A stretch of DNA of 64,000 bases. Origin: Pomphorhynchus laevis. Its lineage: Eukaryota; Acanthocephala; Palaeacanthocephala; Echinorhynchida; Pomphorhynchidae. Numbering within the stretch: the first letter of the stretch is position 1; each line of letters starts with the position of its first letter. The translations under genes were made by a program, and so were the position numbers. Below the pieces are notes generated by a model. The model did no database searches. It was not told the origin of the DNA and saw only the letters and a program-made list of their open reading frames with translations. The stretch lies in assembly GCA_012934845.2 (NCBI GenBank), contig WNNJ02000217.1, positions 62,001 to 126,000 of the forward strand, written 5' to 3'. Below are positions 44,301-55,329 of the stretch, piece after piece.

Positions 44301-46760
44301 TCACGGCCTCAGGTCCAGCGGGATCTGAGCCCTCCAGCTAATCCAACACGCCGCTCTTCGACTGAACCACCCGGGGTCTATCACCCCCCGAAGAATCCAA
44401 TCTAGGCGGACTATGCGCGGTAATCGCGAGATGAGGAGCTTGAGAAACCTTAGTCTTTGCTCTGGAGGACGTCCTCTCGAAAAGAAGACTAATCCCGAGA
44501 TAGCCCAAGTACCCCAGAGGCGCACTTGGGTTTTCCCATTCAACGACAGATGCTGAGCCCGTTTCAGGGCCCACCTAGCTTTCTTCAGGATACGTTTAAG
44601 TCTATCCAGGTCAGCTTTCGCCGACCAGTTCACCGTAACAGTGAACCCCAGGTATTTTACTCGACTTGTGAAGGTAGGGAGTGGTTGATTAGTCAATATA
44701 GAAGATAGAGCTGAGAGTGCTAGTCTCTTTAATTTTTTCTTTGTCGCAGGGGTGCCATGAAAGACAACTACCTGCGATTTGGATGAATTTAAAATAAGAT
44801 TGGATAGGGTCAGCTGGTCTGTTAATCTTAAAAAGAAACGGCTGATGTCTGAAGCGACATCTTTGCACCTGCGTCCAGAGAACAGGGCCGTGGTATCATC
44901 AGCGTATACCACTAGATGTTGATCACGTTTAAAATTCTTGAATAGTACAATGGAGGCAGCAAGAAATAGGATAGGAGAAAGTGGGGATCCTTGGGGCACA
45001 CCTGTAATAGGGTAGAACTGACACGCATCAGGGTCGTCTTCATAGTAGAACCTCTTGGTAAACAGTAATATCTCCACCCTGTTAACAATTCTCGCAGGCA
45101 ACCCGAGTGACCTGAGAGAGGAGATAACAAAGGGAATGGAAATGCGGTCAAATGCAGCAGAAAAGTCAAGGAAAACAGCCACAGCTAGTTGATGGCTATT
45201 ATCCCTACAAAACTGATGCACTTCACCTATTGCTGAATGAACCGAGCGTCCCTTGACAAACCCGTGAAAACTCGGTGGGATCAAATTACGCCTACTTAAA
45301 TGGTCGCGGATTCTACGCGCAAGCGCTTTTTCGTAGATGGAGATGAGGGAGTTTTGAATCGAAATGGGACGCAGATCTTTGGGACATGAAACCGGACTAT
45401 GCTTTGGTAAGAAAATTCTACGACTAATATTGATGCCGGCTACATCGGATGGTGAGGCTAAAAGCATTGTGACGGCCACTTCTCTTCTTTGATCGGCTGT
45501 CAAAAGCTGACAGACTCGAGAAGATAGTGGAGCGACGGATTTAGAGGTGCCCGGAAGTGGCCCCTAGGAGTTCAGGATATCTGTAACAGATAAGTCCCTG
45601 CTTCTGAAGTCACCCCAAGGCGGGATTGGTTGGGGAGATTGAGTGGCTCCATAATTATGTAGGGATAGTGACTCCTTCAAAACATTATCAAGGCCTATAC
45701 TACCAATCCAACCCAAAGCTCTATCCTTCCAACAGACAAACTTCTCCTTCTTGAATATCTTCCAGAAGGAAGACTGAGAAGGGTTAAGGTGAGCGATGTT
45801 CGCCTTATCCCTGCTCAGCTGGAACCTATATCTAGTGCTCCAGTATTCATTCGAGATGGCCTGCCTGGCGGAAACAGAGACATTGGGAAGACCTAGCATT
45901 TTAGCCAAAACCTTGAGTTTTGTTGGAGTGGGATTGTAAATATGACCTTTATAGGTAGTCGAAAGAAACGCGGTAGCTTGCGAGGAGAGGAAGGAATTAA
46001 ATTCGGTCAAATTCTCATTACCAATTCTGGGGAAGAGTTGGATAGCCGCCTGAAAGAAAGCCACTCTGATGGGATCAAAGTGAAACCTCCTTCTAAGCAA
46101 CGTATCTTCCTCTATCCGCCAACGAATTAGGTCATGAGAGATGGTCTGTTTTTGGCGCGACTGCTCAGTGCAGATGGGTTTCAACAACCACATCTTATGA
46201 AGCAGTAATATGTCGAGGAGAGAATTAGTTGTTGAGCAATGAAAAGTTGGGGACGGTGGTTTGTGAATAAGGTAATCGTTCCTGGCTCTGCGGAGTGCTG
46301 CATTAATCCAACGACCAGTTCTGTCGTTGAAGTCACCGAGTAACATGTCATAGCCACTACCCAAGATACGGTCCAGGAGATCACGGTTTTTGTGAATTTC
46401 CCCTGGCCTAATATATATATTGGCTATGCTGATACGTTTACCATTCTTACAAAGTGAAACAGCTAAACAAGACAGGGCTGGACAAGAATAGTTTAAAAGA
46501 AGGGATGATCTTAAGGAGCATTTAACTAGGGTTAAAAGACCTTGAGATAAAGAGGCGTGAGGAGGGGTTATGTACGGAGTGAAGTGGGTGTAAATATGCT
46601 TGGGGATAAATCGAGTAATGTCCTGGGGGATACGGATAGACCGCGTCTCCTGAAGGACTATAACATCCGCATCTCTACCAGATAGAAGGCTAAGAGCAGA
46701 AGCACCTCCCGAATTCCACTGAAGTATATTCAGTGAAAAAGGCTCTTGACTACTTTGCAT
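44301..46760 (-). pseudogene. LINE copy F ORF2, endonuclease and reverse transcriptase (one stop)
   Basis: About 820 codons. The endonuclease blocks are LNILQWNSGGAS (about residue 10), DVIVLQETRSIRI, LLGDFNDRTGRW (about 140) and TISHDLIRWRIEED (about 205). The RT blocks are PKDLRPISIQNSLI, HGFVKGRSVHSA, AVFLDFSAAFDRIS, GVPQGSPLSPILF and the catalytic LVVYADDTTALF. The tail ends ISWRAQIPLDLRP. The only break is a TAG at 45561-45563, in DILNS-stop-GPLPG; copy G has tryptophan there (DILNAWGPV), so one TGG to TAG change separates it from an open ORF. No RNase H domain follows. Confidence 0.87.
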
Positions 46761-46794
46761 TGTGTTACGACAGCTGGAGTGGGATGCCTACCTC

Positions 46795-48069
46795 CTAGCA
46801 GAAACTAGGAGAGAGAAAGTTGCCCTTCTCACTCCCAGCCCTACCAGGAGAAGACACTTGCCCACCGGCATTATCTTCATCTCCCTCTGAGGCCAACAAC
46901 TCCCAGCATATATCATCTTTCTTTGCCAACTTCAAGGAAGCCAACTTTTGTTTAGAAGATGATCTCTTCTTAGAACGGGGGGCTCTCTTTGAAGAGGTAA
47001 GAATCGTCGATGGAGGAGAACGGGACTCCTCGAATTTCGCTATCAGATGGTTCATTAAGGCTCGAATCTCGTCTTTATATGTCTGTAGTCTTGCGTCAAC
47101 AATTTTGAAAATGTCGGTGTCCGACATACCATAACCGTTTGAATTGGATAAGCTGGCAGCGGCAAAGTGGGCCGGTTTGACCGGTGCCCCACAATGCCTT
47201 AATTTGTATTCTTTGAAGATAGGACATCTTCTAGACCAGGCCGGGTGCTGACCACCACAATTGGAACACAGAGGGGGGAGAGAACATTTCCCCTCATGGA
47301 CTTCGGAAGAGCTGCAAACCCCACACGTATGGGGCCTAGTACAGTTCGAGGACCAGTGCCCCCAGAGGTGGCACCCATTGCAATGGGGGTATGTTAAGTC
47401 ATCAGCATCTACGATATTGAAAGAAAGATTGTACCCCAGAAAGGGGTTACATTTGCTTTTAGCCAGACATTCCGCCTGATCGACTGCGGTAGAACAGAAT
47501 GCTATTGGTATAGCCTGGCCTTTCTTGCCCAGGATTGGGCGAATATTATGAATTTTGAACTCAGATGTGAGAGCAATGATATCTTCCTCCGTTGCGAATG
47601 GCGGAAAATTATTAATTTTCAAAGTCGCCTGAATAGGCCTGTAAGTAGTTGACCCAAATTCTTTTAAGTGTGTTTCGAAAAATTCTAGGTACGATGCTGC
47701 CAGATCTGGACAGCTGAAAGAAACCCTGATTTCGGAATCTAAATATTTTATCGAATTAAATAGAATTCTCTTCTTATAAGAGCTTGTAAACTCTCTCAGA
47801 AAAATATTGAAAAGATTCTTCCTTTCAAATGGTTGAAGAAGTCTGATTATTACCAGATTCACCACTTTAGGCACAGGAGGGAGTTCTCCATCTGTGCTTG
47901 AGATTAAAAAATTAGACGAAATAGGACTAACCTTGTTTTCTTTGGCTTGAAAATTCGATGTTACATTGGAAATACCTGAGTTCCGTTCCATATTAGCTTG
48001 ATTTTGTAAGTTGTTTGAAGCACCGATGGTAAATTTTTCTACAATTTTTTCTGTTTTGTTTCTCCTCAT
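46795..48069 (-). CDS. LINE copy F ORF1, Gag-like protein with three CCHC knuckles
   Basis: A 424-codon intact frame. The N-terminal third is low complexity. An RRM-like part follows (KVVNLVIIRLLQPFERKNLF, then PIQATLKINNFPPFATEEDI), with PIAFCSTAVDQAECLAKSKC before the fingers. Three zinc knuckles lie near residues 230-290: CNGCHLWGHWSSNC, CGVCSSSEVHEGKC and CSNCGGQHPAWSRRC. The C-terminal part is basic (KRAPRSKKRSSSKQK). In this family ORF1 binds element RNA to form the transposition particle. The first ATG is used; it lies in AT-rich leader sequence. Confidence 0.85.
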   Translation of the reverse strand: MRRNKTEKIVEKFTIGASNNLQNQANMERNSGISNVTSNFQAKENKVSPISSNFLISSTDGELPPVPKVVNLVIIRLLQPFERKNLFNIFLREFTSSYKKRILFNSIKYLDSEIRVSFSCPDLAASYLEFFETHLKEFGSTTYRPIQATLKINNFPPFATEEDIIALTSEFKIHNIRPILGKKGQAIPIAFCSTAVDQAECLAKSKCNPFLGYNLSFNIVDADDLTYPHCNGCHLWGHWSSNCTRPHTCGVCSSSEVHEGKCSLPPLCSNCGGQHPAWSRRCPIFKEYKLRHCGAPVKPAHFAAASLSNSNGYGMSDTDIFKIVDARLQTYKDEIRALMNHLIAKFEESRSPPSTILTSSKRAPRSKKRSSSKQKLASLKLAKKDDICWELLASEGDEDNAGGQVSSPGRAGSEKGNFLSPSFC

Positions 48070-48110
48070 GCGTTTTGAATGCCGATGTTCATGCGTAACA
48101 TCTGAATTAA

Positions 48111-48700
48111 AGTTTCATTTTTTTACCGATTTTTAAGATACTATTTGAGATAAACTGATACATGTTTTATATATTTACAGAAACAAGCAAATCAGTTTTA
48201 TCCCAAAAATAACAATATTTTTAATTTGATTTTTCTTAATGTTTTTAAATTTTATTTGTTTTGTTTAGTTTTAAACAAAACATCATTTAGTTTTATTTTT
48301 CTACGAGTTTTCATTTATCCTTTCAAGCTTTTGTATTTGTTCATTTTCCTTGATTTGTTTTTGGTTGTGCAGTTTTCATTCAATATCAGTATTCATTTAA
48401 TTATTGATTTATAATAAGCCAACTAATTTTGTATTAATTGTACGTTTTCCTTTGTAATGATATTTTTGTTACATTTAAAATGTGTATTCCTTAATGCTTT
48501 TTCCAAAGTAAATGCTTTAGAAAAAGCATTTAGTAAATGCTTTGGAAAAAGCATTTAGTGCTATTACAAGTTTTGAGAATTTTTATAAATGGCAAACGTG
48601 ATGCTTTTGTGTTTCATTTTAAATTCAAAAATTCATCTTAAAAATTAACAGTTTTTGTGCAGTGTCGGAGCTATCAAAAGAAATTCGAAAAACACGAAAA
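48111..48700. other. spacer between head-to-head LINEs, with hairpin units
   Basis: T-rich DNA with no gene. At about 48493-48560 the motif AATGCTTT..AAAAAGCATTTA is repeated so that the units can fold on themselves. It lies near the midpoint between the two LINE 5' ends. Some of it may be 5' UTR of one or both LINEs. Confidence 0.5.
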
Positions 48701-48711
48701 TTTTACAGAAA

Positions 48712-51700
48712 TGGATGGTAATTCCATAAATTCTCAGGTAACTTCCTTGAATACAGACTCTAAGGTATGTGGTTTATTATCTACCGACGGTACTATGATT
48801 AACGGGGAACTCCCCCTATTCCGAAGTTAAGGAACTTAATTATTATCAAACTAACCCAGCATCAAGAGCGACATAAGCTCTTCTCAATATTTCTAAGAAG
48901 GTTTGTAAATGATTATCCCAACAGGATTATTTTTAATTCTGTGAAAATGTATGACTCAACTATAAAAATCTCATTTGCTACAAATGAGTTTGCAACTGAT
49001 TACGTTATTTTTTCAAGCGTAATCTCAATGGTCTTAAAATGATCGAGCATAAACCTGTTCTCTCGAACTTGAGAATATCGAACTTCCCTCCTCTTCATCT
49101 AGAAGATGATGACCTTCAAGCTCTAAAATCTTTGTTCAAACTCTCGAACGTTAGGACTCTGAAAGACAAGAATGGTTTCCCGATTCCAGTTGCTTTCTGG
49201 TCGGCGGAATCCGGGAACAGTCTTACGTTACCCCAGTCAGCGTGCAACCCTTTCCTAGGTTATAACCTTCTCTTTTTATAGTTGAAGAGGACAACCTTAC
49301 CTACCCCATTGCAACGTCTGCCACGTCTGGGGGCACTGGGGATCAAATTGTTCAAAAGCTTGTATCTGCGGAGTATGATCCATGGACTCCTGCGGCTCAT
49401 TACTAAAAGGGGAGAAATGCGTGGTTTCTCCCAAATGCGCGAATTAAAAGGAGACCACCGTGCCTGGTATAGAAAGTGTCTCTTTTTCAAAAAAATACAG
49501 GAATGATCATGTGTCTACACCTGTTACTCCTAACAGACTGTTGGCTGCCAAAGCAGCCATTCCGGTGAACCGGATGTCGGACAAGGATATTATACACCTT
49601 CTAGATTCCTACAAAAGATATACTAAAATGGACACGGAGAAACTTATATCTAGCATGCTTGCTACACTTTTCATAGCTCCTGAAATTTCATCGCTGGTCG
49701 TCCCAGTATCGAAGAATAAAGGTGGAGCCACTCACTCTGTTCCTCCATTGAAGATTGGAAAATTGCTACAACAGGCCTCTCAGGGAAATGAAGATAATGT
49801 CCGTGGGAAAGTGCACACCTTGGATTGCGCCAGTGGTGGAGGGGGTAACCCTTTCACCCCTGTCTTCGTCTAGGGATGTGGCAATCCCATACAGCTGACC
49901 TAACACAATGCAGAGTACTCGAGAGCCTTTTTTACTGAATATTCTTTAGTGGAATTCGGGAGAAGCTTCTGCCCTTAGACTTCTATTTGGTAGAGATGCA
50001 GATGTTATAGTCCTTCAGGAGACGCGGTCTATCCGTATCCCTCAGGCCATTACTCGATTCATCCCTAAGCACATTTGTTCCCACTATACTCCGTACATAA
50101 CCCCTCCTTACTCCTCTTCATCTCAAGGACTCTTGACTTTAGTGAAAGGCTCTTTAAGATCCTTGCTCCTTTCAAATTATTCTTGCCCAGCCCTTTCTTT
50201 TTTAGTAGTTTCACTCAGTAAGAACGGTAAACGCTTCAGTTTAGTCAATGTCTACATCCGTCCAGGGGAGATTCACAAGAACGGTGACTTCCTGGATAGG
50301 ATTATCGACAGCGGTTACGACATGGTACAAGGTGACTTCAACGACAGAACTGGTCATTGGATTAATGCAGCACTCCGCAGAGTCAGGAACGGTTATCTTA
50401 TTTATAAACCACCGTCACCCACCTTTCATTGCACATTAACGAATTCACTCCTTGACTTATTACTGCTCCATGAGAAGTGGTTGCTAAAACCCTTCTGTAC
50501 AGAGCAGTCGCGAAAACATCTGTCCACCTCTCATGACCAAATTCGCTGGCGGATAGAAGAATATACGCTGCTTCGAAGGTGATTTCACTTTGACCCTATC
50601 ATAGTGGCTTTATTTCAGGCAGCTATCCAACGCTTCCCCCGTATTGGTAAGGATAGTTTTACTGAATTTTATATCTACCTCTCATCGCAAGCCACCGCAT
50701 TACATTCGACAACCTATAAAGGTCGTATTTTCAGACCCACTCCAACAAAACTCCAGACCTTAGCATACTTGCTCCGTATCCCCAATCTATCTGCTTCTGC
50801 CAGGCAAGTTCTCTCGAAAGAATATTGGAGCACTAGATATAGGTTCCAACTGGGTAGAGATTGGGCTAGAATTGCTTCCCTTAATCCATCCCAGTCTTCA
50901 TTCTAGGAAATTTTCAGGAAGGATAAGTTTGTCTGTTGGAGGAATAGGGCATTGGGTTGGATTGGTAATATAAATCTTGACCAAGTCTTGGAGGAGTCAC
51001 TATCCCTACACAATTATGGAGCCACTGAATCACCGCCACCAATCCCGCCTTGGAGATACTTCAGGAGTAGAGACTTATCTGTCATAGATATTCTCAATGC
51101 CTGGGGACCTGTTACGGGCACCTCCAAATCCGTCGCTCCACTCTCTTCTCGTGTCTGTCAGCTTTTGACAGTAGAACAAAGAAGGGATGTGGCCGTCACA
51201 ATGCTATTAGTCACCCCATCTGATGTGGCCGGCATCAACATTAGTAGGAGAATTTTTATACCTAAAAAGTATCCGGTCTCTTGTCCTAAAGACCTGCGGC
51301 CCATATTGATTCAAAATTCCCTCGTATCGATATACGAAAAAGCGCTTGCGCGTAGAATCCGCGTTCATCTGAGTAGGCGTAATTTAATCCCACCTGGTTT
51401 CCATGGGTTCGTCAAAGGTCGCTCGGTCCATTCAGCGGTTGGTGAAATTCATAGGTTTTGTCAGGAGAATAGTCATCAACTCGCTGTGGATGTTTTCCTT
51501 GATTTGTCCGCTGCATTTGACCGCATCTCTATTCCATTTGTTATCTCTTCTCTTAGGTCCCTCGGGTTGCCTGCGAGAATTGTTAATAGGGTGGAGATAC
51601 TGCTGTACACCCAGCGATTCTTTTATGAAGACGACCCTGATGCGCGTCAGTTCTACCCTATTACAGGTGTGCATCGAGGCTCCCCTCTCTCCTATCTTTT

Positions 51701-52440
51701 TTCTTGCTGCATCCATTGAACTCTTTAAAATATTTAAACGCGAACAACGTCTAGTGGTATATGCTGATGATACCACATCCCTGTTTTCTAGACGCAGGTG
51801 CAAAGACATAGTCACGGACATCAGTCGTCTCTTTGTAAGATTAAAAGATCAGTTACCCAAGTCCAATCTTATTTTAAACTCTGCCAAATCGCAGGTGGTT
51901 GTCTTTCATGGCGCCAATGCAACAAAGCAAAAGCTTAAGAGATTAGCACTCTCTGTCCTCTCCTCTATTTTGATTAATCAACCCTTCCCTGTCTTCACGA
52001 GTCGAGTAAAATATCTGGGGTTCACCGTTACGGTTAATTGATCGGCGAAATCCGACCTAGATAGACTTAAACGTATCCTGAAGTGAGGTAGGTGGGCCCT
52101 GAAACGGGCCCAGTATCTGTCATTAATAGGGAAAACCCAGGTGCGCCTCTGGGACACCTGGGCTATCTCGGGATTAGTCTTCTTTTCTAGAGGACGTCCC
52201 CAAAAGAAAAGGCTAAGGTTTCTCAAGCTGCTCATCTCGCGTTTACCCAGCATAGTCCGCTCCGATTGGACTCTTCGAAGATAGGGGTTAATGACCCCGG
52301 GTGATTCAGTCGAAGGGCGGCGTGTTGGATTGGATGTGGGGCTCTGATCCCGCCGAACCTGAAGCCATGAGGAATGAAGACGACGAAGAGCGATCGTTTC
52401 TGGAAACTTATTCTTTATTGTCTCGTTCTTTTTAGTTAGT
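48712..52440 (+). mobile_element. LINE copy G, decayed sister of copy F, opposite strand
   Basis: Same order and similar sequence as copy F but with many stops and shifts. The ORF1 remnant is 48712-49873, with IEHKPVLSNLRISNFPPLHL and the ending GNPFTPVFV. ORF2 lies at about 49907-52350, in pieces that match copy F almost block for block: LVNVYIRPGEIHKNGDFLD, GDFNDRTGHWINAALRR, HGFVKGRSVHSAVGEIHRF and LVVYADDTTSLF. The 3' UTR after about 52360 has diverged from copy F. Confidence 0.85.
49907..52350 (+). pseudogene. LINE copy G ORF2 (endonuclease and RT), broken
   Basis: Open pieces are 50133-50582, 50604-50906, 50952-51719 and 51403-52041, overlapping across frames. An early stop replaces tryptophan in NIL-stop-WNSGEAS, and frame changes follow, for example at GVHRGSPLSYLF (GVPQGSPLSPILF in copy F). 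Catalytic FLDLSAAFDRIS and YADD blocks are still readable. The remnant is useful for judging which residues of copy F are ancestral. Confidence 0.85.
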
Positions 52441-52536
52441 TAATTTTTATCGGTTATATAGTTGTTAATAAAATCCTTATTATTTTAAATTCAGTGTATT
52501 CTTGCAAGCCTCAGATGTAGTTAAGAAGTATATACC

Positions 52537-52683
52537 TTTGTTACCTGGGCATTCAAAAATTATATTGATTGTGAGTCGTCTTTGAGAGTGAGACACCATT
52601 GTTAGGAAGATTCTTTCGAGATTTTAGTCGCCTTTCGTAGACAACTCACAGTCTGTTATTTTTGAATGTCCAGGTAACAAAAT
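52537..52683. repeat. foldback inverted duplication 3, PLE-derived
   Basis: The left arm is 52537-52583 and the right arm 52637-52683, 47 bp each with 53 bp between. Both arms encode the same PLE segment on opposite strands (FLNVQVTK on plus, FLNAQVTK on minus). Confidence 0.8.
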
Positions 52684-52815
52684 ACCCTTACGATATTAAA
52701 ACAACCTTGTATCGTAAGCCGGGAATACTTTGGTACTCACCAAGCTGGCAAACACATATCTCTTACAGATACAAATTGACATAGCCAAAGGCTTTATTGA
52801 CCTGGCCTGATTTAA
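52684..52815 (+). pseudogene. PLE post-RT scrap (Neptune/Poseidon-like)
   Basis: Encodes YDIKTTLYRKPGILWYSPSW followed by QTHISYRYKL, the T-x-YRKP region after the RT in PLEs. It continues from the right arm of foldback 3 and is cut off at the 3' module of the next PLE. Confidence 0.65.
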
Positions 52816-53197
52816 TTTGCTCATCATAAATTAAATCAGCTAACTGAGTCTACGTATTTAATATAATTATAAAATAAACAAAACATAATAATGCTAAATC
52901 AAAATTTAATAATTAAATAATAAAATTAATAATTGTTTTAGATTTTCTATAATTTAAATCAAGTTAAAAAATAAAATAAAAAAATAAAATTTAAAATAAA
53001 CGTCATTTTTATGAATTGACTAATAAATAACAGACGTTGTATCAGAATAAGAATTAGAGGTCATCAGGAGGAACTGCTATGCTATCAGGTTTCGGCCCCT
53101 AACTCCTCTACCCAAAATAGCAGCGGGGCCAAATACATGCTAATGATGTATTTCCTCTGAAATAACTATCTAGTATCTTATTCTAATGCAAAGTATA

Positions 53198-53830
53198 TTA
53201 TTTATTATCCATCCATAAAAATTTGCCACTTAAGAGTTTAAATTTATTCTTTATATTATTGTGTTGATTTATATATTTTACTATTTTCTGCTTGATGTTA
53301 TTTTTATAGTAACCTAGTTTAAAATATGTATCTATTAAATTATTTAAATGATTTTGAAGAAAGCCAATATCATTACATATTGTTGCAATTCTTAAAATTT
53401 CATTATTTAATGTATTATATTTTATATATATGGTATGCATGAATGCTCATGCAAAAATATGTTTCTTGTAAATTTAAATATGTCATCTTACGATATAAAT
53501 TAATAGTAGTTTTAGTTAATGTTAATTTAATGTTCATATCTAGATAAACACCTTCTTTATCATTAATATTGGTTTTGTTAAGAATAAGGCTTTCTGGATA
53601 AATGTGCTCACTAATTGAATAAAAATTATTAAATACACGTATATCATCAATGTATCGAAACATATATTTCATATATTTATATTGTTTAGATTTAGTTTTT
53701 ACACAGTTATGAACAAATTCATATTCTATAAAGCTTAAAAACAAGTCAGCTATAATTGGGCTACTATTACCACCTATTGGAACACCTTTTACTTGTCTAA
53801 ATATAGATGTCCCTACTTTTAAATAATTTT
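53198..53830 (-). pseudogene. PLE RT, motifs B and C and thumb
   Basis: Motif B is KGVPIGGNSSPIIADLFLSF (about 53760). Motif C is MFRYIDDIRVFNNFYSI (about 53650), with both catalytic aspartates. Then come KEGVYLDMNIKLTLTKTTIN, LYRKMTYLNLQE, and the thumb ATICNDIGFLQNHLNNLIDT. The YLDMNIKL and LYRK pattern matches PLE-type RTs with R-YIDD. One frame break lies between YLNLQE and the thumb. Confidence 0.78.
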
Positions 53831-53908
53831 AATTTATCAAAATATTTAAGGATTCTATTAATTCAATTTTATCCATATATTTATATTTATTTGATGGTTT
53901 AATTTTTG

Positions 53909-54864
53909 TTAGATAGGCGTTATAATTATTATAACATATATATGTATATCTTTTCCGAATATAAGGTTAATTAATTTTACTAACGCTTCTTTAATATCTA
54001 CTAAATCTAGATTTGTATAAAGCGTACTAAAATCGTATGTATTTATATTTTGAAAATTTATTCCTTTGGTCTGTTCTAAAAATTCTTTTGTAGAATTAAT
54101 ACTGAAATAGTGTTTTATACCAGTATTAATTTCGATTACCTTGCAATATTTTTTAAAACGTGCTTTAATTACTTTAAGTATTTTATTCATATAGACAGAA
54201 AGTGGTTTTAATGTACATTTAAACGCACTACATATGAACCTAGGTTTTATTGGATTTTTATGTAATTTTGGATTCCAATATAATATAGGTATAATTTTAT
54301 TATCTGGTTCAACCTTTATACCCTTTTTATCCATTATAGAACAGTGACTTGTAATAATTGTTTCTAAACTCAACTCACTACGTTCATATGTTGGATTTAC
54401 ATTTAAATCATTAGAATTAACCTCTTTCATTAGTATATCATAATAAAGCTTTTGCATATGAAGACAAAGTTATTACTAGCTTTATCAATAGTTGTTATTA
54501 TATAGTTATCCTTTAATTTAGTAAGTTCTTTATACATATCTTCATTAATTTGATCTTTCCTTTTATAATTGTTTGTTATTTTCATTTTCTCTCTAATTTT
54601 ATCTAGTATATAAGTTTTCCAAATGTTTGTCTTTGATGTATTTAAGCTTTTACTATTAATCAGTTTACCAAAGTAAGCATTTAAGTCATTATATAACGAA
54701 TTGTAAATTTTATTTTTGTCGTTGTTATTATTTAATCTATATTTATACCCTTTTGATAGCAGCTTTCTTAATTCACAATTTTCAATTAATTCTAGATTAT
54801 GGGTACATATATGTTCATTTATTTTATCAAAACTAAGAATTTTACAATTGCATTCTGTTTCCAT
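53909..54864 (-). pseudogene. PLE N-terminal region and RT fingers with motif A
   Basis: Two overlapping open pieces. The first (54430-54864) has NIWKTYILDKIREKMKITNN and IITTIDKASNNFVFICK. The second (53909-54457) has PILYWNPKLHKNPIKPRFIC, SAFKCTLKPLSVYMNKIL, GIKHYFSINSTKEFLEQTK and motif A TYDFSTLYTNLDLVDIKEA. The PKLHK and DFSTLYTN blocks identify a PLE-group RT. Confidence 0.78.
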
Positions 54865-55329
54865 TATGTTTCTAATATTATCGTTACATATGGATTTTAA
54901 TTCTTTATTAAAATTACAAATTTTTCGTCCTAATGGTGGTTGGAGTTTATACCTTATTTTAGGAATATATTTACTTAAATCTGACCCTCAATAACTGTCT
55001 ATTATACAACTTAGCCTATCATAGTCGTTAATTAATTTTTTGATTTATTGAACATATGATATCTTTAGAAAAACTTCTTATATTTACATAAAGATCTTTT
55101 AGCTTATTATCACTTAAAAGTTGTTTTAATATTTCTAATTGTTCATTTATATACATATCTTTTTAATATTTTTAACTCTATTTTTCCTATTCCTTTTATC
55201 ACCATGACTTCTTGGTTTGCGTTTAACCGGATTATTACAATATAGTTGTTTATTATGTATTATACTACTTCTGACAATTCCTTGTACCACGTCATTCAAT
55301 CCTAATGGGTTAGAATCTGCGATTTTGGA

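Larger units (their letters stand above)
44210..48110 (-). mobile_element. LINE copy F (I/Jockey/R1-type), nearly intact
   Basis: A two-ORF non-LTR retrotransposon, 5' to 3' on the minus strand: ORF1 at 46795-48069, a 34-nt gap, then ORF2 at 44301-46760, which is open except for one stop. It is markedly less AT-rich than its flanks, as expected of a recent arrival. The paralogous copy G faces it head to head from 48.7 kb. A shorter scrap of the family is at 55735-55975. The three CCHC knuckles in ORF1 suit the I/Jockey/R1 group; the exact clade is not settled. Confidence 0.88.
52820..55320 (-). mobile_element. best copy of the endonuclease-lacking PLE family
   Basis: About 2.5 kb on the minus strand. 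The N-terminal basic segment is at about 55070-55320 (NNPVKRKPRSHGDKRNRKNR), the pre-RT helical region at 54430-54864 and RT fingers with motif A at 53909-54457. Motifs B and C lie at 53415-53830, the thumb at 53198-53440 and the conserved 3' module at 52820-53165. No GIY-YIG endonuclease is seen after the thumb; the reading frame ends with LWMDNK and the module begins. A few frame breaks separate the pieces. At least four other partial copies are in this window. Confidence 0.8.

Noticed and set aside
48226-48414. Phenylalanine- and leucine-rich 62-codon ORF between the LINEs
   Set aside because: Product of a T-rich spacer; no recognisable protein features beyond composition.
53000-55320. Telomere-associated location for the endonuclease-lacking PLE
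   Set aside because: No TTAGG-type or other telomeric repeat array is visible at any PLE junction in the window.
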